NCBI GenBank assembly: GCA_964035015.1
Contig: OZ036006.1
Coordinates: 10,680,316 to 10,744,315, forward strand
Direction of reading: 5' to 3'
Source of the DNA: Corallium rubrum
Taxonomy: Eukaryota; Cnidaria; Anthozoa; Scleralcyonacea; Coralliidae
Length of the DNA stretch: 64,000 bases
Within the stretch, counting starts at the first letter, position 1. The number at the start of each line of letters is the position of its first letter. Below the pieces are notes generated by a model that was not told the origin of the DNA, did no database searches, and was given only the letters and a program-made list of their open reading frames with translations. Of this stretch, positions 46,448 through 59,172 are shown piece after piece. Both the position numbers and the translations under genes were made by a program.

Positions 46448-47291
46448 GTACTGGAGGCTGAAATCGAAATTTTTTAAATTCGCTTTTAAACATGTTTTTG
46501 ACAACATTTAGTGGTGTAGAACTCGAAAAAAATACTTAAAAATTTTTTTGAGTTCAGGGGGGGTGGGGAAATGAAATTTGATCTCCATATTAACGCTTTT
46601 TAATGGTCGATTGTGGCTTCTGCTTTGAAATTTATGAACTGAAACAAAGAGGACTTGCTTTTCATACCAATACGAAGATTTAATCTTGGAGTCCGCAATC
46701 AGTCGATTAAATGTCGCTGACCTACACGCATTACGTTATTTGGCAAGATAACAGATATTCAAACACTTCACAACCAAAATCTTTGAAGCGGACTCCGGCG
46801 GACTCCGAGATTATTTTTTTATTATAGGCTTGTGCACAATCACGCCAAATTTTGATCAAATCGATTGAAAAGAGAAAGAGATATGGAGGTTTAGGTCATT
46901 ACACTGATGAAAATTCATCAAATTTTGGCCATATTACCTCAAATTACCGCTTTTTTAACCTAAATGTCTCCCCAAATATGGACAAAAAAGCTCTGTAACC
47001 CCTATTTTTAGTGTGGGGAAATAGCGCGGGAACGGGATTAACCAGTTCGCTTAGCAACGACGCATAAGGTGTCAAATCGCGGCATGTCAAATCACAACAC
47101 CCATCTCAAGGTGTAAATTCTGTCAAAACTTGGCGCGAACATTCATCCTTAGTTACCAAAGTTTGATCGCTCAAATCTCGAAAAGTATAAAAGGTAGAGA
47201 TCTAAAAATTGGCATACAAACTTATCATTACTATATCTTCCAACTGACCAAAAACTGTTAAGATCGGAGAAGTTGACTTCAGCCTCCAGTA
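46448..47291. repeat. MITE inserted in the composite element
   Basis: Short inverted ends TACTGGAGGCTGAA and TTCAGCCTCCAGTA enclose 844 bases with no gene. It separates an about 130-bp repeat unit from its continuation at about 47,294. Confidence 0.65.
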
Positions 47292-48063
47292 CCAGGTAAA
47301 CAAAGAGACTTGACATATTGAACGCTGTTGGAAATAATACTTTCTTTCTTTGCTTTCCTGATGTCTAATCACTCGTCTCGGATGTGTTCTCTGTGTTCAC
47401 AGACATAGTTATTGGTCAGTAATGTCGGTGGCAAGTATCTTGATATTATATACACTTACAATCGCACACGCCGTTGATAGTTGTGTTGATATTTAATGCC
47501 TGAAGAGACTCGACATATGAACGCTGCAGTGTACATGTGTGGAAATATGTTAATAAATACAGGCAATCATGTTTTGTTATTGCAAATTGTGTTTTCTAGC
47601 GGAGAATTGGATTGCGTTTTGACTTTTGTCTGTGACCTTGAATGTGTTTAATAGACTTTAGACCTTAGCACTGCATAGCACTGATTTTGCAGTAGCCCGA
47701 GTGAACGCCTGACCAGGCGTCTTGTTTAACGGGGTCGAACGCCGTTCGAAACTATTGCCGCTACAAGTTTCAACTCACTGAAGGTAGACAACATGAGAGA
47801 TGAACTGTCAAAAGTAAGTTTATTTTAATGATTTACGGAACTATAAGTTAAAATACGGCAACATTTTCCAAGTTTATATATATAACAAGTACAACGACTG
47901 TAAACTTTAGTGTGCGGTTGGGTCACTGTGTAGTAGGTTGCTATTTTCTCCATTGTAATGACTTTCTATTCTATCTGCAAGCTTATTGATTTCTTTTCTA
48001 AATGTTGTAACTAAGTACTAAATAAAGACCAGTGTGCGAGGTTGCTGACCAGATTGTTTTACA

Positions 48064-48158
48064 TTCTACTCGCTCGCTCGCTCGCTCGCTCGCTCGCTCG
48101 CTCGTTCGCTCGTTCGCTCGTTCGCTCGTTCGCTCGCTCGTTCGCTCGTTCGTTCGTT

Positions 48159-48189
<31 letters not shown>

Positions 48190-48503
48190 TCGTTCGTTCG
48201 TTCGTTCGTTCGTTCGTTCGTTCGTTCGTTCGTTCGTTCGTTCGTTCGTTCGTTCGTTCGTTCGTTCGTTCGTTCGTTCGTTCGTTCGTTCGTTCGTTCG
48301 TTCGTTCGTTCGTTCGTTCGTTCGTTCGTTCGTTCGTTCGTTCGTTCGTTCGTTCGTTCGTTCGTTCGTTCGTTCGTTCGTTCGTTCGTTCGTTCGTTCG
48401 TTCGTTCGTTCGTTCGTTCGTTCGTTCGTTCGTTCGTTCGTTCGTTCGTTCGTTCGTTCGTTCGTTCGTTCGTTCGTTCGTTCGTTCGTTCGTTCGTTCG
48501 TTC
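48064..48503. repeat. (TTCG)n tetranucleotide array with CTCG border
   Basis: About 110 units, beginning with CTCG and becoming pure TTCG. Long open frames (FVRS or NERT repeats) on both strands are artefacts. Confidence 0.97.
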
Positions 48504-48599
48504 GGAATCAATAGCAAGCGACGTTTTTGACACCAAATAGGGCAACCGCTCTTTAACGCTGTGTCTGGTTTAAACTGCATATGACACAAAAATTAAGTT

Positions 48600-48720
48600 T
48601 GTCTTATTTGAAAGAACACTTAAAATAATAAAGTAACATCTTTTACAGTTTTTGGTTTCCTTGCTTCGTTCTTGAGATATTTCAGTTTGTTTGATATGTA
48701 AATGTCAAATGTTGACAGCT
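48600..48720. repeat. Single arm of the 2.6-kb MITE family
   Basis: GAAAGAACACTTAAAATAAT, TTTCCTTGCTTCGTTCTTGA and TTTGTTTGATATGTAAATG match the left arm at 2,640-2,730. No opposing arm is present. Confidence 0.6.
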
Positions 48721-48806
48721 ATATAATATATTCCTCTTCCCATCATTCCCCGCGCGTCCTCTCTGGCCCGCGCGCAGGCTCCTACAACGCCTGCTGCCCG
48801 ACGTTC

Positions 48807-49494
48807 AGGGACGCAACTAGGGGGGGGGGGGGGGTCGTTGCAACCCCTGCCCTTTTTAACCCCTGCCCTTTTTGTGACACCTCTAATACTAGGTTAGACA
48901 TTAGATAAACAAATAATTAATCGTCTGTTGTAGTACACAATACAATTCTCCGCAAATCTGGCGAGACTCAGAGGCTTCTAGTTCGGCTTCAATCTCGTAC
49001 CCAGTTTGTAATATGCTACACCAAGTTTTTCCTAAAAACAACCGCTTTTCTGAATTTGTGGGCTCAGCTTTCGAATCTCATGGCGAAAATGAACCAATCA
49101 TAGCGATAGAGCTGGATTTTGGCACCCAGTAGGGTATGGTGGTGTGATAGTTTCTTCGCTTTTACAGTAAAATTTGAACTATACTTGCTCTAAAATTAGA
49201 TGAAAAAGTTCGCTCAAATTGCTGCGAATGGTGTTTCCGAGGTTCTAGATTTCAAAAATTTCCGGGGGAGGACCCACGGACCCCCCTACAAATGCGGTCA
49301 CTATTTGTTACTACTGTCCCTTCCCCCCATTTTTTGACACCTTGCTACGGCACTGATTGTTGTTGTGCTTGTTGAGTGTTCTCGAAGAAACATAACGAGG
49401 ATATCTAGTATCCCAAATTGTTTAGAATACTGAACGACTTTGTCCTTTTTTTGCGTTCAACCCCTGCCCTCGAAATTTTGTAGTTGCGCCCCTG
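48807..49494. mobile_element. MITE with CAGGGACGCAACTA ends
   Basis: The inverted ends CAGGGACGCAACTA and TAGTTGCGCCCCTG differ by one base. A 5-bp direct repeat ACGTT flanks both sides (48802-48806, 49495-49499). There is no transposase. The superfamily is not assigned. Confidence 0.7.
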
Positions 49495-49499
49495 ACGTT

Positions 49500-52400
49500 T
49501 GAGGTTAAACTCTTGGGGTTTTAGATACACATGTTCGACGGCAAAAGGTCGGTTTACTCGCGTATGAATGCTTTTGGTATACAATTTAAGTGTTTTACTT
49601 TGATTTGCTATAAAATTTTAAGAGCAAGAAGCGAAACTGTATATATAACCATGCATATAGGAGTAGACTTTCCCAAATCCGTTTTTTTTTGTCAAAGCCC
49701 GCTCTGTTAAGGCTTCGTCGTTCATTCTCGCCTTCTCGCTACGGTTTGTTGGCTGTGTCTTGAATAAAACAACAAAGCAATCGACTTGAGGCAAGTCTAA
49801 TATTGGACTGTTTCGATTGTGGTCCCATTTTTGAACTCCAAAATGGCGGCCCAAGCGGGCAAATTCAAGAATTCAAGATGGCGGCTGAAGTGACCAAATT
49901 AGCGAAAACCAAGAGAGCCACTACTGGAAAACCACTGCTTCAAATTAACAGAAGAAGAGAATATATTCAAGACAGAAGTGTTTTTGATAGTTTTGGTTGC
50001 CAGTTATAGCTTAACCATGTTAAATATTGGCTGTAGGTCAGTGTTTTGTTTACTTTCGCAATCTACGACAACAATAAACAAAAGTATATCCTAAGAAACG
50101 TATATATTTCTACAAAACGTTTACGTTACCTTAAGGGAATTAAAGCCAAAACAACGAGTAAAACAAGCAAAAAAAAAGAAGCTATATCACTATAAAATAT
50201 ATCAAATACCCAATTTAACAGATCCAAAATTTCGACATTGCAAATAGAAACTCGTATTTTCCCCGAACAAACTGACGTTGTTAAGCTTCCCAACAGCTTA
50301 AAATTAAACAATCCTTTGCAGCTAGTTTTTCTTGAGAGTCACTCAAAGTGAGTCACTTGGGCTTTTCCCCGCCATCTTTAACCACTCATAAGTAGGCCCG
50401 CTCTCGTTACACCAAGTAAGTGCTTATGCATTAATTCGGGCTACTGATTGCTGCAGCGACGCAAAAAGGAGGGGGGAATGTTTAGGGGGATCCGGGGGCA
50501 TGCTCCCCCGGGAAATTTTGAAATCTAGAGTCTCTGAAATGCCACATTTCCTGCATTTTAAGACAAGGATTTACAGAATTCTATAGGTCCAAAAACGTCG
50601 TAAAATACTCAAAAGACAACACTTTTCCGGACATTGAATATCTGCATTCAAATTTCTTTAGTATATCTTTACTCAACGTCGTGGGTTAGCTAGGGTTAGT
50701 GATTTTGTTAATCATAACTTTATTACTGGCTTTGTTAAAAAGTGTGTGTATGTGTGTATGTGTGTGCGTGTGTGTGGGGGGGGGGGGGGGGGGGGGACAT
50801 ATTCTACCCCACCAAAAAATGTGGGGGCCCCCCGCGGCCTCCCCGTTTCCGACGCCCCTGCGCCTATGCACGGAACAGCGCAACAGCGTGCACATAACTG
50901 TTTGTTAAAAAGTACAAAATGTTCAGAGGCAAGCGTTTGTTGAGTACATGTAAACAAGTCCGTTTTTCCAAATAACAACGGAGATTTTAATACTTTCAGT
51001 AGACAAAACGTACAGTGCTGAATTCGTCAGATTCAAGCGATCATTTCGATATAGAATTTATTTATATCGAAGAAACAGAAAATATTTAAACATGTTTTGA
51101 AACACACGTTTCCATATGTAATACCGCACCGTTTGGCGGTTCCGAAATCGCTTGCAAGTAGGCTGTTGGGCTTTCGTGCTCGATTTTGCAAATTCTTGCT
51201 TTTAAACCAACTTTGCCTTTGGTCAAAGTGTTGGTAGGTTTTCCAAGTAAGTTGCTTAGTATGGTTGATCAGCGCCAGTGTCCTAGACTCGGTCTACCAC
51301 AATAGCCCAAGTAAAATCATCTGGCATCATCAGATAGTCATTTTTGGCCGGATCAGGCAAGAATAGGTTAATAACATGCAAACTATAAACCAGTAATACA
51401 ACTCGAAATATAGTAAGATTTGAGTACAGTAAAAACCCGACTAATCCGCGTCCATGATGTCATTCATTATTCTACTAATGTCCAACGCTAGTCCGTGGCC
51501 TGTCCACGTGTTTTCCAGGCGTGATCAGTTGTGTACTCGTGACTAAAGAATCTATACCGCACGCTATTTTCACTAACATACTTGTATGCACAATAAATAC
51601 ATAATCAAACTGACTAAAATGTTTGCCGCAATCCTCCAAAAAAATAATGTAAATATTTAATTTTCGTATTTTATAATCTTTAGAATTCTACAAATTCTTT
51701 CCCTAAAAAGCAGGAAATGGCATTTCAAAACCACTACATTTCAAAAAAATTCCGGGGCATGCTACCCCCTTCTTTAGAAATGTCATTTCGTGCTCGCCCA
51801 ATTGGTAGTTTTACGACATCCCTTTTTACGACCACCTGCTGTTTACGACCATTTTTTCTGGCACGGACGATTTGCAAGAGAAATGTACTTGCAATGAGCG
51901 ACCACCTGCCTAACGCGACCATCGACTACTTTTTAGTGTCCCAAACAAGATATTTACCTGTTATGAGCGATCTCAACATAAAACTGCCGAAATACGTTAA
52001 AGAAATACCCGTTTTTTCGGTAGTAAACAAACGCGAATGTGACCACATGCGAAAACAAGAAACTGGAAGTGTTGCGCAATTGCCGTGTTACCGCATTTTA
52101 GTCTTGTTTCGCTTCTCTTTTGAGCATTATTTGATGAAAAACTGTGAGAGTTTTTGTTGTCAGAGTTAACTACTTTTTTAGTTGATGTTTGAGAGTTAAT
52201 ACAATGACTGAACAATCCAAAACCATGAGTAATATTTGTTAACTTTAGACAAGTTGATCTTGAAGATCGTTTCCGTGACAAGTTTCTATATTTTACAACG
52301 GTTTTTTAACTCGGAAAGGAAAGTGACAAAACTGAATGCTCACATCTAAAAAATACTACTGGAAGATCGTAAATAAAGCCAAGAGCTTTTAACAAGACCA

Positions 52401-52905
52401 AACCAGCGCAAAACTTGAATCAAACGTAACAAAAACACAGTGCAAAAACTGAAGTGAACGACAGTCCGAGACCATTTTGACGTGGAGAACATCGCTCTAA
52501 GGCCATGATATTAAACACACAAATGTCAAATTTCTTTTATATTAATAACCAAAAAACATATTAACATTAATAAATCAAGACTGCACTTCTCTTGGAAGTG
52601 TTCGTGCTTTTCCATTTCCCTTGTAAATCTTTATAATTCTACTGTATTTAGGTTCTTAAATACGTTCTTATTCAGTTTTCGAGGAAAGGGTGTTTACTGC
52701 TAGTCCAACAACAAGCTCAAAATGGGTGTGGCCGCTTGCTTTTATACAATAAACACTTTAACTGCTGGCCAGGGAGGCAGCACAATATTCTTGACATCTC
52801 TCTTGGGTTACTATGCGTTACTCATGCTCACTCTAGTCTGTCAACTGCAGGACCACCCCCCCGACCACACCCCCCCCCCAGTTACCCCCCAGTAACGCAT
52901 ATAGG
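49500..52905. other. No convincing gene
   Basis: A possible short first exon starts at 49879 (MAAEVTKLAKTKRATTGK), but nothing downstream extends it. A TG/G-run simple repeat lies at 50,740-50,800. MITE-end fragments (TTCGGGCTACTG near 50,437) are present. Confidence 0.4.
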
Positions 52906-52909
52906 TAAC

Positions 52910-53020
52910 CCTTTGTTATGCTTAGCTATGCTTTGTTATGCTTTGTTATGGTTAGCTATGCTTTGTTATGTTATGTTTTATGCTTTGTTATGTTATGTTT
53001 TGTTATGTTTAGCTATGCTT
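52910..53020. repeat. TTATGCTTAGCTATGCTTTG repeat bordering the satellite
   Basis: Degenerate pentamers TTATG, CTTTG and CTTAGC. The same sequence reappears at 53,308-53,345, 58,285-58,335 and 59,173-59,210, so it forms the edges of the main array. Confidence 0.75.
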
Positions 53021-53339
53021 CAAAACTCATTAATAATTCATGAGGAAAACACAAAGAAACATATAACCGTATCGTGGTTTCAGTATATGTGATAAAACAT
53101 TCTCCTGATTTACATAAATTTAGTTTTGATTTTCTGGCCTTAGACAACATTATTTTTCAAAATTACAACGCCAACGAACTTACCAAATGGTGATCGTTTT
53201 TAAAGCCATTCAAAACACTCACAGAACGTGTTTTATCAGATCTAAAACACTCGGCTTCGCCTCGTGCATGTTTTATATCTGATAAAACACTCCTGCTCAT
53301 GTTTTAAATGTTATGCTTAGCTATGCTTTATTATGCTTA

Positions 53340-56300
53340 TAGCTATGCTTTATTACGTTTTGTTTTGTTTTGTTACGTTTTGTTTTGTTACGTTTTGTTT
53401 TGTTACGTTTTGTTTTGTTACGTTTTGGTTTGTTACGTTTTGGTTTGTTACGTTTTGGTTTGTTACGTTTTGGTTTGTTACGTTTTGGTTTGTTACGTTT
53501 TGGTTTGTTACGTTTTGGTTTGTTACGTTTTGGTTTGTTACGTTTTGGTTTGTTACGTTTTGGTTTGTTACGTTTTGGTTTGTTACGTTTTGGTTTGTTA
53601 CGTTTTGGTTTGTTACGTTTTGGTTTGTTACGTTTTGGTTTGTTACGTTTTGGTTTGTTACGTTTTGGTTTGTTACGTTTTGGTTTGTTACGTTTTGGTT
53701 TGTTACGTTTTGGTTGTTTACGTTTTGGTTTGTTACGTTTTGGTTTGTTACGTTTTGGTTTGTTACGTTTTGGTTTGTTACGTTTTGGTTTGTTACGTTT
53801 TGGTTTGTTACGTTTTGGTTTGTTACGTTTTGGTTTGTTACGTTTTGGTTTGTTACGTTTTGGTTTGTTACGTTTTGGTTTGTTACGTTTTGGTTTGTTA
53901 CGTTTTGGTTTGTTACGTTTTGGTTTGTTACGTTTTGGTTTGTTACGTTTTGGTTTGTTACGTTTTGGTTTGTTACGTTTTGGTTTGTTACGTTTTGGTT
54001 TGTTACGTTTTGGTTTGTTACGTTTTGGTTTGTTACGTTTTGGTTTGTTACGTTTTGGTTTGTTACGTTTTGGTTTGTTACGTTTTGGTTTGTTACGTTT
54101 TGTTTTGTTACGTTTTGTTTTGTTACGTTTTGTTTTGTTACGTTTTGTTTTGTTACGTTTTGTTTTGTTACGTTTTGTTTTGTTACGTTTTGTTTTGTTA
54201 CGTTTTGTTTTGTTACGTTTTGTTTTGTTACGTTTTGTTTTGTTACGTTTTGTTTTGTTACGTTTTGTTTTGTTACGTTTTGTTTTGTTACGTTTTGTTT
54301 TGTTTTGTTACGTTTTGTTTTGTTTTGTTACGTTTTGTTTTGTTTTGTTACGTTTTGTTTTGTTTTGTTACGTTTTGTTTTGTTTTGTTACGTTTTGTTT
54401 TGTTTTGTTACGTTTTGTTTTGTTTTGTTACGTTTTGTTTTGTTTTGTTTTGTTACGTTTTGTTTTGTTTTGTTTTGTTTTGTTTTGTTTTGTTTTGTTT
54501 TGTTTTGTTACGTTTTGTTTTGTTTTGTTTTGTTACGTTTTGTTTTGTTTTGTTACGTTTTGTTTTGTTTTGTTACGTTTTGTTTTGTTTTGTTACGTTT
54601 TGTTTTGTTTTGTTACGTTTTGTTTTGTTTTGTTACGTTTTGTTTTGTTTTGTTACGTTTTGTTTTGTTTTGTTACGTTTTGTTTTGTTTTGTTACGTTT
54701 TGTTTTGTTTTGTTTTGTTACGTTTTGTTTTGTTTTGTTACGTTTTGTTTTGTTTTGTTTTGTTACGTTTTGTTTTGTTTTGTTACGTTTTGTTTTGTTT
54801 TGTTACGTTTTGTTTTGTTTTGTTACGTTTTGTTTTGTTTTGTTTTGTTACGTTTTGTTTTGTTTTGTTACGTTTTGTTTTGTTTTGTTACGTTTTGTTT
54901 TGTTTTGTTACGTTTTGTTTTGTTTTGTTTTGTTACGTTTTGTTTTGTTTTGTTACGTTTTGTTTTGTTTTGTTACGTTTTGTTTTGTTTTGTTACGTTT
55001 TGTTTTGTTTTGTTACGTTTTGTTTTGTTTTGTTACGTTTTGTTTTGTTTTGTTACGTTTTGTTTTGTTTTGTTACGTTTTGTTTTGTTTTGTTACGTTT
55101 TGTTTTGTTTTGTTACGTTTTGTTTTGTTTTGTTACGTTTTGTTTTGTTTTGTTACGTTTTGTTTTGTTTTGTTACGTTTTGTTTTGTTTTGTTACGTTT
55201 TGTTTTGTTTTGTTACGTTTTGTTTTGTTTTGTTTTGTTTTGTTTTGTTACGTTTTGTTTTGTTTTGTTACGTTTTGTTTTGTTTTGTTACGTTTTGTTT
55301 TGTTTTGTTACGTTTTGTTTTGTTTTGTTACGTTTTGTTTTGTTTTGTTACGTTTTGTTTTGTTTTGTTACGTTTTGTTTTGTTTTGTTACGTTTTGTTT
55401 TGTTTTGTTTTGTTACGTTTTGTTTTGTTTTGTTACGTTTTGTTTTGTTTTGTTTTGTTACGTTTTGTTTTGTTTTGTTTTGTTTTGTTACGTTTTGTTT
55501 TGTTTTGTTACGTTTTGTTTTGTTTTGTTACGTTTTGTTTTGTTTTGTTACGTTTTGTTTTGTTTTGTTACGTTTTGTTTTGTTTTGTTACGTTTTGTTT
55601 TGTTTTGTTTTGTTACGTTTTGTTTTGTTTTGTTACGTTTTGTTTTGTTTTGTTACGTTTTGTTTTGTTTTGTTACGTTTTGTTTTGTTTTGTTACGTTT
55701 TGTTTTGTTTTGTTACGTTTTGTTACGTTTTGTTACGTTTTGTTTTGTTACGTTTTGTTTTGTTACGTTTTGTTTTGTTACGTTTTGTTTTGTTACGTTT
55801 TGTTTTGTTACGTTTTGTTTTGTTACGTTTTGTTTTGTTACGTTTTGTTTTGTTACGTTTTGTTTTGTTACGTTTTGTTTTGTTACGTTTTGTTTTGTTA
55901 CGTTTTGTTTTGTTACGTTTTGGTTTGTTACGTTTTGGTTTGTTACGTTTTGGTTTGTTACGTTTTGTTTTGTTACGTTTTGTTTTGTTACGTTTTGTTT
56001 TGTTACGTTTTGTTTTGTTACGTTTTGTTTTGTTACGTTTTGTTTTGTTACGTTTTGTTTTGTTTTGTTACGTTTTGTTTTGTTTTGTTACGTTTTGTTT
56101 TGTTTTGTTACGTTTTGTTTTGTTTTGTTACGTTTTGTTTTGTTACGTTTTGTTTTGTTACGTTTTGTTTTGTTTTGTTACGTTTTGTTTTGTTACGTTT
56201 TGTTTTGTTACGTTTTGTTACGTTTTGTTTTGTTTTGTTTTGTTTTGTTACGTTTTGTTTTGTTTTGTTTTGTTACGTTTTGTTACGTTTTGTTACGTTT

Positions 56301-58286
56301 TGTTTTGTTACGTTTTGTTTTGTTACGTTTTGTTTTGTTACGTTTTGTTTTGTTACGTTTTGTTTTGTTTTGTTACGTTTTGTTTTGTTTTGTTACGTTT
56401 TGTTTTGTTTTGTTTTGTTACGTTTTGTTTTGTTTTGTTACGTTTTGTTTTGTTTTGTTACGTTTTGTTTTGTTTTGTTACGTTTTGTTTTGTTTTGTTA
56501 CGTTTTGTTTTGTTTTGTTACGTTTTGTTTTGTTTTGTTACGTTTTGTTTTGTTTTGTTACGTTTTGTTTTGTTTTGTTACGTTTTGTTTTGTTTTGTTA
56601 CGTTTTGTTTTGTTTTGTTACGTTTTGTTTTGTTTTGTTACGTTTTGTTTTGTTACGTTTTGTTTTGTTTTGTTTTGTTACGTTTTGTTTTGTTACGTTT
56701 TGTTTTGTTACGTTTTGTTACGTTTTGTTACGTTTTGTTACGTTACGTTTTGTTACGTTACGTTTTGTTACGTTACGTTTTGTTACGTTTTGTTTTGTTA
56801 CGTTTTGTTTTGTTTTGTTACGTTTTGTTTTGTTACGTTTTGTTTTGTTACGTTTTGTTTTGTTACGTTTTGTTTTGTTACGTTTTGTTTTGTTACGTTT
56901 TGTTTTGTTACGTTTTGTTTTGTTACGTTTTGTTTTGTTACGTTTTGTTTTGTTACGTTTTGTTTTGTTACGTTTTGTTTTGTTACGTTTTTGTTTTGTT
57001 ACGTTTTGTTTTGTTACGTTTTGTTTTGTTACGTTTTGTTTTGTTACGTTTTGTTTTGTTACGTTTTGTTTTGTTACGTTTTGTTTTGTTACGTTTTGTT
57101 TTGTTACGTTTTGTTTTGTTACGTTTTGTTTTGTTACGTTTTGTTTTGTTACGTTTTGTTTTGTTACGTTTTGTTTTGTTACGTTTTGTTTTGTTACGTT
57201 TTGTTTTGTTACGTTTTGTTTTGTTACGTTTTGTTTTGTTACGTTTTGTTTTGTTACGTTTTGTTTTGTTACGTTTTGTTTTGTTACGTTTTGTTTTGTT
57301 ACGTTTTGTTTTGTTACGTTTTTTGTTTTGTTACGTTTTTGTTTTGTTACGTTTTGTTTTGTTACGTTTTGTTTTGTTTTGTTACGTTTTGTTTTGTTAC
57401 GTTTTGTTTTGTTACGTTTTGTTTTGTTACGTTTTGTTTTGTTACGTTTTGTTTTGTTACGTTTTGTTTTGTTACGTTTTGTTTTGTTACGTTTTGTTTT
57501 GTTACGTTACGTTACGTTACGTTACGTTACGTTACGTTACGTTACGTTACGTTACGTTACGTTACGTTACGTTACGTTACGTTACGTTACGTTACGTTAC
57601 GTTACGTTACGTTACGTTACGTTACGTTACGTTACGTTTCGTTACGTTTCGTTACGTTTCGTTACGTTTCGTTACGTTTCGTTACGTTTCGTTACGTTTC
57701 GTTACGTTTCGTTACGTTTCGTTACGTTTCGTTACGTTTCGTTACGTTTCGTTACGTTTCGTTACGTTTCGTTACGTTTCGTTACGTTTCGTTACGTTTC
57801 GTTACGTTTCGTTACGTTTCGTTACGTTTCGTTACGTTTCGTTACGTTTCGTTACGTTTCGTTACGTTTCGTTACGTTTCGTTACGTTTCGTTACGTTTC
57901 GTTTCGTTTCGTTTCGTTTCGTTACGTTTCGTTACGTTTCGTTTCGTTTCGTTACGTTTCGTTACGTTTCGTTACGTTTCGTTACGTTTCGTTACGTTTC
58001 GTTACGTTTCGTTACGTTTCGTTACGTTTCGTTACGTTTCGTTACGTTTCGTTACGTTACGTTACGTTACGTTTCGTTTCGTTTCGTTTCGTTTCGTTTC
58101 GTTACGTTACGTTACGTTACGTTACGTTACGTTACGTTACGTTACGTTACGTTACGTTTCGTTTCGTTTCGTTTCGTTTCGTTTCGTTTCGTTTCGTTTC
58201 GTTTCGTTTCGTTTCGTTTCGTTTCGTTTCGTTTCGTTTCGTTTCGTTTCGTTTCGTTTTGTTTTGTTTTGTTTTGTTTTGTTTTG
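53340..58286. repeat. 5-kb pentamer-based satellite (TTACG/TTTTG/GTTTG/TTTCG)
   Basis: Domains in order: about 53,420-54,090, 15-mers TTACGTTTTGGTTTG; 54,090-54,300, TTACGTTTTGTTTTG; 54,300-55,725, mostly 20-mers with an extra TTTTG; 55,725-56,050, 15-mers with three G variants; 56,050-56,820, mixed; 56,820-57,500, 15-mers with a few T insertions; 57,503-57,636, pure TTACG; 57,637-58,155, mostly TTACGTTTCG; 58,155-58,256, TTTCG; then TTTTG. All three plus-strand frames are open for about 1,650 codons because no unit combination makes a stop. The translations (LLRF, FVTF) are not proteins. Confidence 0.97.
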
Positions 58287-58336
58287 TTATGCCTAGCTAT
58301 TTACTTTTTTATGCTTTGTTATGCTTAACTATATAT

Positions 58337-59172
58337 TTAACAATTAGTCACCGAAGTCGAGGTGACTATCGGTGAATATTTACCGAGCCGCGAAGCGGCG
58401 AGGTAAATACACCGATAGTCACCGAGACTGAGGTGACTAATTGTTTTAGTATAATTTCACAGGTTGATAAAAAACCAATAACGTTGAAACAAAAACTTTT
58501 AAACAACTACTTTCATTTTAAGTGGCGATTCTGTTTATTCACAGACGATGTTAGCAAGCCACAGTCTTTGTCAGTAAATAATTTCAAAAAAAGAGTAAAC
58601 AACATCCTACTTTGGAATTGAACTTGTACATACATTCAAGTATATGCTAAAGACTTTTATTCTGGTGTTTTGGATCCTGTGTTACGGCTTTTTTGCACTT
58701 AATTCATGTTCTTCACTCATGACGAGTTTTTCGAAAACATCGCTACGACCAAAACCTAGCCAAAACATACAAAAAAATACGAAGAAATATAGAAAATATA
58801 CTTCCTTACCTTTATAAAGTTTTGTTTTTACGATATCTGATATGTACAACATCTCAGTGATAAGTGTTTTCAGTATTATGCTCTTTTGTTTGTCTCAAAA
58901 ACTACAGACCCCATTCTGAAAAAAAAAATCAACACTTCAATGAATCGACAAATTCTAAAATGTCATACTTCAAAATGACAACTCCGAGGGGGAGACTGAA
59001 ACGAGTAAAGTCAGTGCAGTGTTGAATAAGTACCAGTCTCTTTTCCAAAACTACTTTTGAAGAACAATTTCTTGTGATGTAATAGTCACCGCGCTAGGCG
59101 GTGACTATCACCTCAGATTCACCGCTGAGCGGACCAATCAGATGGCTGGAAAGCCTCTTTTCCACTATGAAA
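58337..59172. repeat. Hairpin-bearing insertion in the satellite edge
   Basis: A hairpin at about 58,337-58,442 (CAATTAGTCACCGAAGTCGA against its mirrored end GAGGTGACTAATTG) has the loop GAGCCGCGAAGCGGCGAGG. TTAGTATAATTTCA near 58,446 and TGAAATTATACTAA near 59,166 are inverted. The satellite-edge repeat continues after it. No gene is seen in it. Confidence 0.5.

Larger units (their letters stand above)
45061..47930. mobile_element. Composite foldback element, 2.9 kb, with nested insertions
   Basis: Ends CACAGTGACCCAACCGCACA and its inverted copy are flanked by a 7-bp duplication TAGTAGG (45054-45060, 47931-47937). The arms are about 175-200 bp. It sits in the 3' flank of the 43.3-kb BTB gene, which resumes at 47,931. 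The left arm contains a further MITE (about 45,235-45,400, ends AGATCGTTTTCA/TGAAAACGATCT) that is absent from the right arm. The interior holds a 0.7-kb palindrome, two direct copies of an about 130-bp unit (46,300-46,440 and 47,345-47,480), and another MITE between them. No protein is encoded. Confidence 0.8.

Noticed and set aside
48032-48589. Open frames of FVRS and NERT repeats on both strands
   Set aside because: They arise from the (TTCG)n array; there is no start context, domain or splice support.
48807-49494. Assignment of this MITE to Transib because of the 5-bp ACGTT repeat
   Set aside because: Transib ends begin CAC and these begin CAGGG. The 5-bp repeat alone is too weak, so the superfamily was left open.
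51717-52169. 150-codon open frame on the plus strand
   Set aside because: It has no recognisable motif or splice context and begins in MITE-like sequence (TTCCGGGGCATGCTACCCCC); judged to be chance.
53308-58375. Three overlapping open frames of about 1,650 codons
   Set aside because: They are translations of the pentamer satellite. All forward frames are open because no unit combination forms a stop codon.
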